Assembly (NCBI GenBank): GCA_009692555.1
Contig: SHYY01000024.1
Coordinates: 1 to 43,561, forward strand
Reading direction: 5' to 3'
Origin: Myxococcales bacterium
GTDB taxonomy: Bacteria; Myxococcota_A; Polyangia; Palsa-1104; SHYY01
Length of the DNA: 43,561 nucleotides
The notes beneath the pieces are model-generated. The model was not told the DNA's origin. It saw nothing but the letters and a program-made list of their open reading frames with translations, and did no database searches. This document shows positions 32,951 to 40,687 of this stretch, in pieces; the first letter of the stretch is position 1, and every line of letters starts with the position of its first letter. Made by a program: the position numbers and the translations under genes.

Positions 32951-34318
32951 TCACCGCCGTGGCTGCGGGCGGAAGGTCGTCGCGTCGAGCGTCGCGCCGG
33001 CGCGCTCGAGGCGCTCCATGCAGCGCGGCCGCGCGCCCGTCGCCGCGAACTCGCCGAGCACCTTGCCGTCGTCGCCGAGGCCGCGCTGGACGAAGGTGAA
33101 GATCTCCTGGAGCTGGATCACCGTGCCCTCGGCGCCGGTCACCTCGGTGATCGACGTGATCCGCCGCTTGCCGTCGGAGCCGCGATTGAGCTGGACGATC
33201 AGATCGAGCGCGCGCGAGATGGTCTGCGACGTCACCGACTCGCTCATCGTGATCCCGCTCATGCCGATCATCGCCACCATGCGATTGAGCGCGTCGCGCG
33301 GGGCGTTGGCGTGGATGGTCGCCATCGAGCCCTCGTGGCCGGTGTTCATCGCCTGGAGCATGTCGAGCACCTCGGTCGACCGGATCTCACCGACGATGAT
33401 CCGATCGGGCCGCATGCGCAAGCTGTTGCGCACCAGATCGCGCGCCAGGATCTCGCCGCGCCCCTCGACGTTCGACGGCCGGGTCTCGAGGCGGACCACA
33501 TGAGGCTGCTGGAGCTGCAGCTCGGCGGCGTCCTCGATGGTGATGATCCGCTCGTTGGAGGGGATGTAGGAGGACATCGCGTTCAGGAGCGTGGTCTTGC
33601 CCGAACCGGTGCCGCCGGAGATGAGGACGTTCAGGCGCGCCTTGACCGCCCCCTCGATGAACTTGGTCATCGGCTCGGTGCAGCTCTCGAAGATCAGCAG
33701 ATCCGCCATCCGGAGGGGCTTGCCGCCGAAGCGGCGGATCGAGAGGATCGGCCCGTCGACGGCGAGGGGCGGGATGATCGCGTTGACGCGCGACCCGTCG
33801 GGGAGGCGGGCATCGACCATCGGCGAGGTCTCATCGATGCGGCGGCCGACGCGCGCCACGATGCGATTGATCGTCTGGAGGAGGTGCTCGTTGTCGCGAA
33901 AGCGGAGGTTGGTCAGCTCGAGCTTGCCGAAGCGCTCCACGTAGATCGTGCTGTAGGTGTTCACCAGCACGTCGGAGATCGACGCCTCGTGGATCAGCGC
34001 CTCGAGGGGCCCGAGGCCGAGGATCTCGTCGAGCAGCTCCTGCACCATCTGCTCCCGCTCGCGGCGGTTCAGAGGCACGTTGCCGTCGGTGACCATCTGC
34101 CCGAGGAGGGTCGCGATCTCCTCGCGGAGCTGGCCGGGGCTGAGCCGGTTGATCGTCTCGAGGTCGAGCTTGTCGACGATCCGCTCGTGCAGCGCGATCT
34201 TCAGGTCGTAGTAGGATTCGAGGTCGGCGGCGGTGGGAATCGCCGAACTACTTCCAGGCGGGCCGACGGTGGGAGTTCGCGCCGTCTCAGACTGCTTCAG
34301 GCGCTGGCTCAGGCTCAT
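32951..34318 (-). CDS. cpaF: Tad pilus secretion ATPase CpaF/TadA
   Basis: A 455-residue hexameric ATPase that powers Flp pilus assembly. Walker [10 protein letters not shown] is at residues 235-243, the Asp-box region [12 protein letters not shown] follows, Walker B is [11 protein letters not shown], and the His box is [15 protein letters not shown]. The N-terminal 100 residues are the usual CpaF helical domain. The length is normal. Its start lies inside the end of the cpaE gene (32-base overlap), implying coupled translation. Confidence 0.96.
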   Translation of the reverse strand: MSLSQRLKQSETARTPTVGPPGSSSAIPTAADLESYYDLKIALHERIVDKLDLETINRLSPGQLREEIATLLGQMVTDGNVPLNRREREQMVQELLDEILGLGPLEALIHEASISDVLVNTYSTIYVERFGKLELTNLRFRDNEHLLQTINRIVARVGRRIDETSPMVDARLPDGSRVNAIIPPLAVDGPILSIRRFGGKPLRMADLLIFESCTEPMTKFIEGAVKARLNVLISGGTGSGKTTLLNAMSSYIPSNERIITIEDAAELQLQQPHVVRLETRPSNVEGRGEILARDLVRNSLRMRPDRIIVGEIRSTEVLDMLQAMNTGHEGSMATIHANAPRDALNRMVAMIGMSGITMSESVTSQTISRALDLIVQLNRGSDGKRRITSITEVTGAEGTVIQLQEIFTFVQRGLGDDGKVLGEFAATGARPRCMERLERAGATLDATTFRPQPRR

Positions 34319-35537
34319 CGCTCTCGTCTCCTGTCTTGGTTACACCCTCGATCGGGCGCGGCGCGCGCTCCGATCCACGACCGCCCCCGCCGAACAGCCC
34401 GCGCAGGAAGCCCCCGCCGCGCGGCTTGCCGGGCGACACGCCCGACACCAGGCCGGCCAGCTTGCGCAGATCCTCGGTCACCTTCGCGCGCGGCGCCGCG
34501 TCGGCGAGCAGGATCCCGCGATTGATCGCCCTGATCACCGACGGGTAGTCGTTCGCCACCACGCCGGTGACCTCGACGCCGAGGTTGTCCTCGATCGCGT
34601 GGAGATCGATCTTCTCGCTCTTCTGGTAGCGGTTGAGGACCACCCGCACCTTGTCGCCCTCGTAGTTCAGGCGACGGAAGACATCGAGGCAGCGCTGGGC
34701 GTTCTTGATCGACGGCACGTCCTGGGTGAGCACGAGCAGCACGCGATTCGAGGCGTCGAGGGCGGCCAGCGCCATCTCGTCGAAGCCGCGGAGTCCGTCG
34801 ACCACCACGAAATCGTAGTGCCGGGCCAGGAACTTCAGGAGCGGGCCGATGCGCGCCGGCGTGACCTTGTCGGCCTCCTCGAGGTGATCCGACTGCGCCA
34901 GCACGTCGACCCCCGAGCCATGCCTCGCCACCGACGAGAAGAGGAGCTCGCGATCGAGCCGCTTCATGTGGTGCAGCACGTCGGCGATGGTGTAGCGCGA
35001 CGCCATGTCGAGGAACACCAGCACGTCGCCGAGCTGGAGGTCGAGATCGACCAGCACCACCCGCCGCTCGTCGCTGAGCAGCATGCTGGCGAGGTTGGTC
35101 GCCATCGCCGTGGCGCCCATCCCGCCCTTGGCCGGAAAGAGCGTGACGATCATCCCGCCCGGCTCCTTCGGCTCCAGATCGCGCGCCAGATCGCCGACCA
35201 CCCGCTGCAGCTCGCCGAGCTTGTCGAGAACCACGAACTCGCCCGCGCCCGAGCGCATCGCCTGCAGAATCAGATCGGGATCCTTGGCCGCCGCGAGCGC
35301 CACGACCTCGATCTCGCCGTCGGCCGACTTGAGCTCGTGCATCGCGCGCAGCGCCAGGTCGGACTCGGGAACCAGGTCGACCAGCGCGATCTGCGCGCCC
35401 CACTTGCGCGCGCTGGCCGGTCCGGCGGTGAGGCTGGGCTCGACCCGCAACTCCGCGAGCTCGCGAAGAGCGTTCTTCACCGTCGCCTCGCGCTGCGGCG
35501 TGGCGCCGATCAGGATCACCGTGGGACGGTCGTTCAT
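34287..35537 (-). CDS. cpaE: CpaE/TadZ localisation ATPase-like protein
   Basis: A 416-residue protein with an N-terminal receiver-like domain (TVILIGATPQREATVKNAL, to about 125) and a MinD/ParA-like domain. The deviant Walker motif reads FPAKGGMGATAMATNLA: the signature lysine is present, but the usual GKT lysine is Ala, which is frequent in CpaE/TadZ and suggests weak or no ATP hydrolysis. Switch motifs LVDLDLQLGDVLVFLD and DFVVVDGLRGFDE are recognisable. It probably positions the Tad machine at the pole. The C-terminal tail is Gly- and acid-rich. Confidence 0.92.
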   Translation of the reverse strand: MNDRPTVILIGATPQREATVKNALRELAELRVEPSLTAGPASARKWGAQIALVDLVPESDLALRAMHELKSADGEIEVVALAAAKDPDLILQAMRSGAGEFVVLDKLGELQRVVGDLARDLEPKEPGGMIVTLFPAKGGMGATAMATNLASMLLSDERRVVLVDLDLQLGDVLVFLDMASRYTIADVLHHMKRLDRELLFSSVARHGSGVDVLAQSDHLEEADKVTPARIGPLLKFLARHYDFVVVDGLRGFDEMALAALDASNRVLLVLTQDVPSIKNAQRCLDVFRRLNYEGDKVRVVLNRYQKSEKIDLHAIEDNLGVEVTGVVANDYPSVIRAINRGILLADAAPRAKVTEDLRKLAGLVSGVSPGKPRGGGFLRGLFGGGGRGSERAPRPIEGVTKTGDESDEPEPAPEAV

Positions 35538-35553
35538 TCGCGCGTTCGCCGCA

Positions 35554-37053
35554 TCAGCGCATGTACCCGAGGTCGCCCGAGGGACCGCCGCTCCGATCGC
35601 CCTCGACCGGGATCGCCTGCCCGCGCACCGCGTCGAGGGTGGGCTTGCGTCCGGTGCGGCCCATCAAGAACAGCTCGAAGTCGTCCGGATCGTTGAGCTC
35701 CTCCTCGCCGGGGAGGAAGGGCGCATCGTGCGCAGCGACGGGACGGGCCAGCCGCGCGGTGATCACAACGAGGAGCTCGGTCTCGTCGCGGCGGTAGCTG
35801 GTGGAGCGGAAGAGCGCGCCGAGAATCGGGATCTCGCCGAGCAGCGGGATCTTCCCGATGGTCGAGCGCACCTTGTCCGAGAGCAGTCCGGCGATCGCGA
35901 AGCTCTGGCCGTCGCGCATCCGAACCGTGGTCGCGCTCTGCCGCTGGGTCAGCCCAGGGACGGTGTAGCCGCCGATGCTCACGCCCAGGGACTGGTCGAT
36001 CTCGGAGACCTCGGTCTCGAGGTGGAGGTTGATCACGCCGTCGGCGAGCACGGTGGGCAGGAACTTGAGCTGGATGCCGAACTTCTTGAACAGCACCGAG
36101 ACCTGCCCGAGGCCGCTCGCCATCGGGATCGGGAACTCGCCGCCCGCCAGGAAGCTCGCCTCCTGGCCGGTCATCGCCACCAGCGTCGGCTCGGCCAGCG
36201 TCTTCGCGAGCTGGTTCTGCTCGAGCAGCGAGACCATCACCGAGAAGGGGAACTGCCCGAGGCCGGCGAAGAAGAGCGAGAAGGCGCTGCCGAACGACGG
36301 CTGATGCACCGCCGGCACGCCCGGGATGCTGGTGTCGGGGATGCCGTTCTGCGGCGGATTGATGAGGAAATTGCCGGGGGGCGTTCCGGGGCTGACCACG
36401 CCGGCCACGCGCTGGCCCGGCGCGTCGTGAAACCAGTTCACGCCCATCTGCCGGAGGCCGGCGCGCGACACCTCGGCGAACTTCACCTCGAGCTGCACCT
36501 GCTGATTGCCACGCACGTGGAGCAGGTTGGCCAGCTTCGGAGAGTGCAGCTTCGCAACCTCCGCCATCCGCTGCGGAACCCGCAGGTCGGACACATCGCC
36601 CGACAGGATCACCAGATCGCCGGCCGCCGAGATCGACACCTGCTCCTCGGGGAACAGCTCCTTCAGCTGCTTGCGCAACGCCTCCAGGTTGCGCGTGACG
36701 TGGACCGACAGGACCAGCGGCTGCTGGGTCTTGTCGAACAGCGTGATGTAGGTGTCTCCGACGCCCTTGGCCGAGAGCAGGACCTGGAGGTTCGACGAGA
36801 GGAGCTTGACGTCCGCGACGTCGGGGTTCGGGATCGACATGCTGCGGAGTGGAAACGACAGCTCGAGCAGCCGGTCCTGACCGACCTCGAGCGAGATCCG
36901 CGTCGACGACGAGACCCCCTGCTCGACGACATGGGGAAGCCCGGGAGCCCGCGCGTCCGGTGGCGGGGGCGCCTGCGCGCTGGACGACGACGAGACCAGC
37001 ACCAGCGCCATCGCGGCGGCGCGGGCGCAGGGGGAAACGGGAAAACGGGACAT
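35554..37053 (-). CDS. cpaC: Tad pilus secretin CpaC/RcpA
   Basis: A 499-residue outer-membrane secretin. The signal peptide ends near SSSSAQA. A pilus N-domain (about 50-120, ISLEVGQDRLLELSFPLRSM, VADVKLLSSNLQVLLSAKG) and a BON domain (about 125-195) precede the secretin domain (about 270-435). The diagnostic end is GLTQRQSATTVRMRDGQSFA, IGKIPLLGEIPILGALFRS, ETELLVVITARLARP. It makes the outer-membrane channel for the pilus. Its ATG directly abuts the cpaB stop (TAA then ATG). Confidence 0.95.
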   Translation of the reverse strand: MSRFPVSPCARAAAMALVLVSSSSSAQAPPPPDARAPGLPHVVEQGVSSSTRISLEVGQDRLLELSFPLRSMSIPNPDVADVKLLSSNLQVLLSAKGVGDTYITLFDKTQQPLVLSVHVTRNLEALRKQLKELFPEEQVSISAAGDLVILSGDVSDLRVPQRMAEVAKLHSPKLANLLHVRGNQQVQLEVKFAEVSRAGLRQMGVNWFHDAPGQRVAGVVSPGTPPGNFLINPPQNGIPDTSIPGVPAVHQPSFGSAFSLFFAGLGQFPFSVMVSLLEQNQLAKTLAEPTLVAMTGQEASFLAGGEFPIPMASGLGQVSVLFKKFGIQLKFLPTVLADGVINLHLETEVSEIDQSLGVSIGGYTVPGLTQRQSATTVRMRDGQSFAIAGLLSDKVRSTIGKIPLLGEIPILGALFRSTSYRRDETELLVVITARLARPVAAHDAPFLPGEEELNDPDDFELFLMGRTGRKPTLDAVRGQAIPVEGDRSGGPSGDLGYMR

Positions 37054-38034
37054 TTAGGGCTGCTCCTTGGCGCGCAGCTTACGCTCAGACAGGACATCTC
37101 CGCGCAAGATCTCGACGACATCGCCCTCCCGCTTCGGAGGCGGAGCGGCTGTGACGGCGGGGGTCGGACGGGGACGAGGCCGCCCGCGCCCTGCGACCGG
37201 GCCCTGCTGCGGAGCGGCGGCGGCCACCAGCGGCGGTGCGCCCACCATCGGGCCCAGCAGATCGATCGGCGATACGCCGGGCGTGTCGATCTCGGCGTGG
37301 TCCACTCCCGACCGCATCGTCAGCTGCAGCTCGCCGTGCGTCGCCGCCAGGGCGAGCCGCTCGGACTGCTCGGGTGTCACCAGGAGGATCACGACCGGCA
37401 CCTTGACCGGCTTGGCGTTCTGGGTGACCAGCTCCTCGCCCACCGCCTTGACGGTGATGTTCTGGAGCACGATCTTCGATCGGTAGACGTTCTCGCCGCT
37501 CTTCCCGATCGGCTGCTGCATGGTGGTAATCACGTCGACGAAGTCGCCCGGGTGGAGCCACCCGAACAGTCCGCTGACATCGTTCACCTTGACCGCCATG
37601 ATCCGCATGTTCAGCGGCACCACCGCGGCGATCCCCTCACCCGAGCCCTTCGCTGCCAGGCGCGTTTCGACCACCAGCTCGCCGCGCACCATCGCGTTCG
37701 CGGTCACCCGTCCCTCGACCGCCTTCGGATCGGTGAACGATCCGGGCGGAAGCGAATCGGCAGGCCAATCGATCACCGCCGCGTTCTCGGGGGTGATCGT
37801 GGTCGCCAGGGGAAGGTCCGCACCCGCAACCACGACCTTCGACATCGGGGCGCGCACCTCCTGGACCGCGCGCTTCGACAGCACCTCCGTGATCAGGTAG
37901 GCGGCGGTGAGCCCGGCTGCGAGGGCGATGGCCATGAACGCCATCGCGCGCGCGCGCACGCGCCTGCCGGCCACATCGCTGCTTCGCCGCTTGGGGGACT
38001 TCGAGAGCTGCCCCTCGTCTGGAAAGATGGCCAT
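37054..38034 (-). CDS. cpaB: CpaB/RcpC pilus assembly protein
   Basis: A 326-residue protein with one N-terminal membrane helix (about 30-50), an SAF-like domain (VVVAGADLPLATTITPENAAVIDWPADSLP) and an RcpC/CpaB domain (AVVPLNMRIMAVKVNDVSGLFGWLHPGDFVDVI). A Pro/Ala-rich linker precedes the C-terminus. It is periplasmic and thought to gate or stabilise the secretin. It starts 21 bases after the tadE stop, with GGAG upstream. Confidence 0.93.
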   Translation of the reverse strand: MAIFPDEGQLSKSPKRRSSDVAGRRVRARAMAFMAIALAAGLTAAYLITEVLSKRAVQEVRAPMSKVVVAGADLPLATTITPENAAVIDWPADSLPPGSFTDPKAVEGRVTANAMVRGELVVETRLAAKGSGEGIAAVVPLNMRIMAVKVNDVSGLFGWLHPGDFVDVITTMQQPIGKSGENVYRSKIVLQNITVKAVGEELVTQNAKPVKVPVVILLVTPEQSERLALAATHGELQLTMRSGVDHAEIDTPGVSPIDLLGPMVGAPPLVAAAAPQQGPVAGRGRPRPRPTPAVTAAPPPKREGDVVEILRGDVLSERKLRAKEQP

Positions 38035-38055
38035 TTCTCCGTGGGATCCTTGGGT

Positions 38056-38505
38056 CTACGAGCCTCGCATGACCGCGACCGCCTTGGCAACGGTGTTGCC
38101 GGGGGTGGTGGACGCGGGCATGAGGCCCTTGAGGAAGCCGGTCAGCTGCGGGTAGTCGGTGACCACGTTCACCTGCCAGGTCGGATCAGCGAGCGGGAGG
38201 GTGTTCAGGCAGGTGACCGTCACCGTGGTCTTCGGCGCACCGTACCCGATCAGCTGCATCCGCTGGGCGGCCACGCTGGCGCCCGCCGCCTTGGCCGCCC
38301 CCGCGCCGCCGCCCCCGCACCCGCCGTTGGTTGCGACGGTCGCCGCGGCGCGCGCGCCCTCCTCCGCGGCCGCGGTGACGCTGCGGTCGATGTGGTAGTA
38401 CCAGCCGTACTCGATCGCCCCGAGCATCATCAGCATGAAGACCGGGAGAATGAGCGCGAACTCGAGCGCGGCGACGCCACGCTGCTGCGAATTTCTTGTC
38501 TTCAT
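38056..38505 (-). CDS. tadE: TadE-like pseudopilin
   Basis: A 149-residue protein. QQRGVAALEFALILPVFMLM is the TadE signature, with the prepilin-like Gly before VAALEF and the Glu at +5. It is followed by GAIEYGWYYHIDRSVTAAAEEGARAA. The rest is a small Gly-rich periplasmic domain with two or three Cys. It is processed by TadV in known systems. Its start overlaps the tadV stop as ATGA. Confidence 0.88.
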   Translation of the reverse strand: MKTRNSQQRGVAALEFALILPVFMLMMLGAIEYGWYYHIDRSVTAAAEEGARAAATVATNGGCGGGGAGAAKAAGASVAAQRMQLIGYGAPKTTVTVTCLNTLPLADPTWQVNVVTDYPQLTGFLKGLMPASTTPGNTVAKAVAVMRGS

Positions 38506-39032
38506 GGTGCCACCTTCATGTAGAGGAACCCGGCCGCGCTGATCGCCAGCGCCACCCCGAAGGGCACTCCCCGCGGGCGAGGGAGGTCGGCAGGAGCCGG
38601 GACTGGCAGCTCGTGGTTCAGCGCGGCGTAAAGCAGGTTATGGCCCACCTCGGCACGCTGCCGGCGAGGCGCCAGGATCAGCGCGCCCACCGCCAGCACA
38701 CCACCCAGAATCGACCCGATCAGCAGGATGTACAGGGCTCCCAGCGCGCCCGCCCAGGTGCCCATCGCGCCCAGGAGCTTGACGTCCCCTGCGCCCATCA
38801 GGCCCTTGGTGAACTGGAAATAGAGCAGGGCGACACCCGCGGCGCCGCCGAGCAGCGCGGCGCCGAGCCCTCCGGCACCACCCGCGACGACAGCGTGTCC
38901 CACACCCGCCACCGCGATCACCGCCACCAGCAGGTTGGGAATCCTGCGATAGCGGATATCGGACACAGCCACACCCCCCAGCGCTGCCATCAGCGCGGAG
39001 AGTGCAGGCCACCCGATCGCCGGCACATCCAT
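38502..39032 (-). CDS. tadV: Prepilin peptidase CpaA/TadV
   Basis: A 176-residue polytopic aspartyl protease of the A24 family with no methyltransferase domain, the short Tad type. The catalytic aspartates are Asp25 in VAVSDIRYRRIPN and Asp83 in GLMGAGDVKLLGAMG. It would cleave the Flp pilins and TadE at the inner membrane. GGGAGG lies about nine bases before the ATG. It is separated from the upstream pilin gene by 86 bases that include a hairpin. Confidence 0.93.
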   Translation of the reverse strand: MDVPAIGWPALSALMAALGGVAVSDIRYRRIPNLLVAVIAVAGVGHAVVAGGAGGLGAALLGGAAGVALLYFQFTKGLMGAGDVKLLGAMGTWAGALGALYILLIGSILGGVLAVGALILAPRRQRAEVGHNLLYAALNHELPVPAPADLPRPRGVPFGVALAISAAGFLYMKVAP

Positions 39033-39102
39033 TCAGCAATCCTCCCCGTGCACGCTGCTGTCGGGGTTGCGAGGCGCGATCACCGTTGCACGTCGTTCGA
39101 AA

Positions 39103-39117
39103 GGGACGTTTCGTCCC
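39103..39117 (-). promoter_or_regulatory. Hairpin immediately after the pilin genes
   Basis: GGGACG-AAA-CGTCCC on the minus strand, starting one base after the pilin stop and followed by TTT. An alternative, exclusive pairing CGAAA with TTTCG (39098-39113) overlaps it. It is a likely attenuator or 3-prime stabiliser that keeps pilin mRNA above assembly-gene mRNA. Confidence 0.45.
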
Positions 39118-39118
39118 C

Positions 39119-39277
39119 CTACGGGAACGACTTCTCTACCTTGTTGAAGCTGCCCGCCACCTTGCCGCCGAGTGTCGCCACCGCCGCGACGATCGCCACT
39201 GCGACCAGCGAGGCAATGAGGACGTACTCGATCGAGGTGACCCCTTCGTCCCCCTCGAGGAGACGCCGGAGGTTCAT
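39119..39277 (-). CDS. flp: Flp-type major pilin, second copy
   Basis: A 52-residue Flp prepilin, MNLRRLLEGDEG then VTSIEYVLIASLVAVAIVAA. The processing site is Gly12, with Glu at +5 and Tyr at +6 (G/xxxxEY). One hydrophobic helix is followed by VATLGGKVAGSFNKVEKSFP. Its ATG overlaps the stop of the first pilin gene (ATGA), so the two are co-translated. It could form a mixed fibre with the first copy or be a minor pilin. Confidence 0.9.
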   Translation of the reverse strand: MNLRRLLEGDEGVTSIEYVLIASLVAVAIVAAVATLGGKVAGSFNKVEKSFP

Positions 39278-39435
39278 GGCATCGCGGCGGCGACCTTCGT
39301 GAACGTGCCGCTGATCTTGCCACCGAGGGCGGTGACGGAGACGATGATCGCGACGGCGATCAGGGCGGCGATGAGCGCGTACTCGATCGCGGTGACGCCC
39401 TCTTCTTCCCGGACGAGCTTCTTCAGGCTGTTCAT
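39274..39435 (-). CDS. flp: Flp-type major pilin, first copy
   Basis: A 53-residue Flp prepilin, MNSLKKLVREEEG then VTAIEYALIAALIAVAIIVS, with TadV cleavage expected after Gly13. The C-terminus is VTALGGKISGTFTKVAAAMP. The start at 39435 is set by AGGAGA eight bases upstream and the family length; a longer in-frame extension to 39549 is not real. It is the first gene of the tad operon, so probably the most abundant product and the main fibre subunit. Confidence 0.92.
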   Translation of the reverse strand: MNSLKKLVREEEGVTAIEYALIAALIAVAIIVSVTALGGKISGTFTKVAAAMP

Positions 39436-39453
39436 GGTCGGTCTCCTTTTTCC

Positions 39454-39493
39454 CCAGCTTCGCTGGATGAGGACCCCTCCACTCGGAGGAGTC
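39454..39493 (-). promoter_or_regulatory. Two tandem hairpins in the pilin mRNA leader
   Basis: On the minus strand a nine-pair stem with one mismatch (39472-39480 with 39485-39493, four-base loop) is followed by CCAGC-GAA-GCTGG (39454-39466), ending just before the ribosome binding site. Such 5-prime structures often stabilise abundant mRNAs. Confidence 0.45.
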
Positions 39494-39505
39494 GGAACGT
39501 GCGCG

Positions 39506-39534
39506 AATTTAGCACGGCCGACCCTGCGCCACAA
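39506..39534 (-). promoter_or_regulatory. Promoter of the tad operon
   Basis: On the minus strand: TTGTGG (39534 to 39529), a 17-base spacer ending in TGC, and TAAATT (39511 to 39506): an extended -10 promoter giving a leader of about 64 bases. An overlapping sigma-54-like TGGC-N10-GC spacing was noted but fits poorly. The rest of the gap to 39637 holds nothing I recognise. Confidence 0.5.
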
Positions 39535-39637
39535 GAATTTGCAGCCCAATCAGGATTTTTTCATCGGCGGCATGGTAAGGGCGCCAACGGTCGGCTGCCG
39601 GCGATCGGTGGAGGATGCAGCACCCCAGGCGAAGGTT

Positions 39638-40687
39638 TCAAGCGACCGCGCCGACGAGCACCACGCGGTCGCGCCCCGCCTTCTTTGCCCGGTAGAGCGC
39701 GGCGTCGGCGGACTCGAGGAGCGCCTCGGCGGTGGCGGCGTCGGCGGGGCAGGCAGCGATCCCGACGGAGATGGTGAGGTGCCCGCCGGGCTGCAGCGAT
39801 CCGTGCGGGAACGGGAAGGCCGCCACGCGTGCGCGAAGGCGCTCCGCGATGGTCAACGCCGCCGGCTTGTCCACGTCGACCAGGAGGATCGCGAACTCTT
39901 CTCCGCCGTAGCGCGCCACCAGATCGTTGACCCGCCGCTCCTCGGTCAGAAGGGTCGCCAGCTGGCGCAGGATCTCGTCGCCCGCCGGGTGGCCGTGGCG
40001 GTCGTTGTAGAGCTTGAAGTGATCGACGTCGATCATCAGGAAGCCGAGCGGCAGGCCGGTGCGCTGGGAGCGCAGGGTCTCGAGGGCCAGGTGCTCGCGC
40101 AGGTAGCGGTGGTTGTAGAGGCCGGTCAGACCGTCGGTGATGGCGAGCTGCGAGAGGCGATGGTTGGCCTCCTCGAGCGCGCGGGTGCGCTCGCGCACCT
40201 TCCCGTCGAGCTCGCGGTTCCAGGATTCGAGCTCGATGTTCTTGGTGCGCAGATGATCGACGAGCTGGGCATTGACCCGGTGGAGGCGGAAGATCTGCAG
40301 CAGGCCCTCGACGGTGAGGCGGAGATCGGGCTCGTCCCACGGCTTCGGGATGTAGCGGTTCAGACCGGCGCGGTTGATCGCCGCGACCACCGCGTCGAGG
40401 CCCGCCTGGCCGGTGAGGAGGATCTTGGTCGTCGAGGGGGAGCGGCGGTTGATCTCCTCGAGCAGCTCGACGCCCTTCATCCCCGGCATGATCTGGTCGG
40501 CGATCACCAGCGCCAGCGGCTCGCCCTCGCGCTCCAGCTCGTCGACCAGCTCGAGCGCGTCTTTGGCCGACTGGGCGACCGAGATCTCGCACTCCTTGCC
40601 GAAGCGCACGCCGAGTTGCTGGCGGAGCGCCGTCAGGATGCCCTCCTCGTCGTCGACGCAGAGAATGTGCTCCCGCACCGCGCTCAC
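39638..40687 (-). CDS. Response regulator with GGDEF diguanylate cyclase
   Basis: A 349-residue protein. A receiver domain (about 6-130) has the acidic pocket CVDDEE, phosphoacceptor Asp64 in VIADQIMPGMKG, Thr in ILLTGQ and Lys in IPKPWD. A coiled coil (about 145-180) leads to a GGDEF domain (about 181-345) with an intact RYGGEEF active site (261-265) and an RxxD inhibitory site (RVND, 252-255) five residues before it. It should make c-di-GMP when phosphorylated. It is coupled to the upstream histidine kinase by GTGA, its likely phosphodonor. It lies upstream of the tad operon promoter, on the same strand. Confidence 0.94.
   Translation of the reverse strand: MSAVREHILCVDDEEGILTALRQQLGVRFGKECEISVAQSAKDALELVDELEREGEPLALVIADQIMPGMKGVELLEEINRRSPSTTKILLTGQAGLDAVVAAINRAGLNRYIPKPWDEPDLRLTVEGLLQIFRLHRVNAQLVDHLRTKNIELESWNRELDGKVRERTRALEEANHRLSQLAITDGLTGLYNHRYLREHLALETLRSQRTGLPLGFLMIDVDHFKLYNDRHGHPAGDEILRQLATLLTEERRVNDLVARYGGEEFAILLVDVDKPAALTIAERLRARVAAFPFPHGSLQPGGHLTISVGIAACPADAATAEALLESADAALYRAKKAGRDRVVLVGAVA

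Noticed and set aside
35005..38523. 1172-codon plus-strand frame opposite cpaE, cpaC and cpaB
   Set aside because: It is a shadow of three well-supported tad genes. The translation is Arg/His/Asp-rich with no domain.
39033..39323. 96-codon minus-strand frame covering the second pilin
   Set aside because: It is the wrong frame: the shifted frame at 39119-39277 encodes a textbook Flp pilin, while this one is Arg/Gly-rich noise.
39516..39532. Sigma-54 promoter for the tad operon
   Set aside because: TGGC and GC have the right spacing, but the -12 TTGC is CGGC and other positions mismatch. The overlapping TTGTGG-17-TAAATT fits better.
39552..39557. Run of six T as an intrinsic terminator
   Set aside because: No stable hairpin precedes it on the plus strand, and no plus-strand gene ends nearby.
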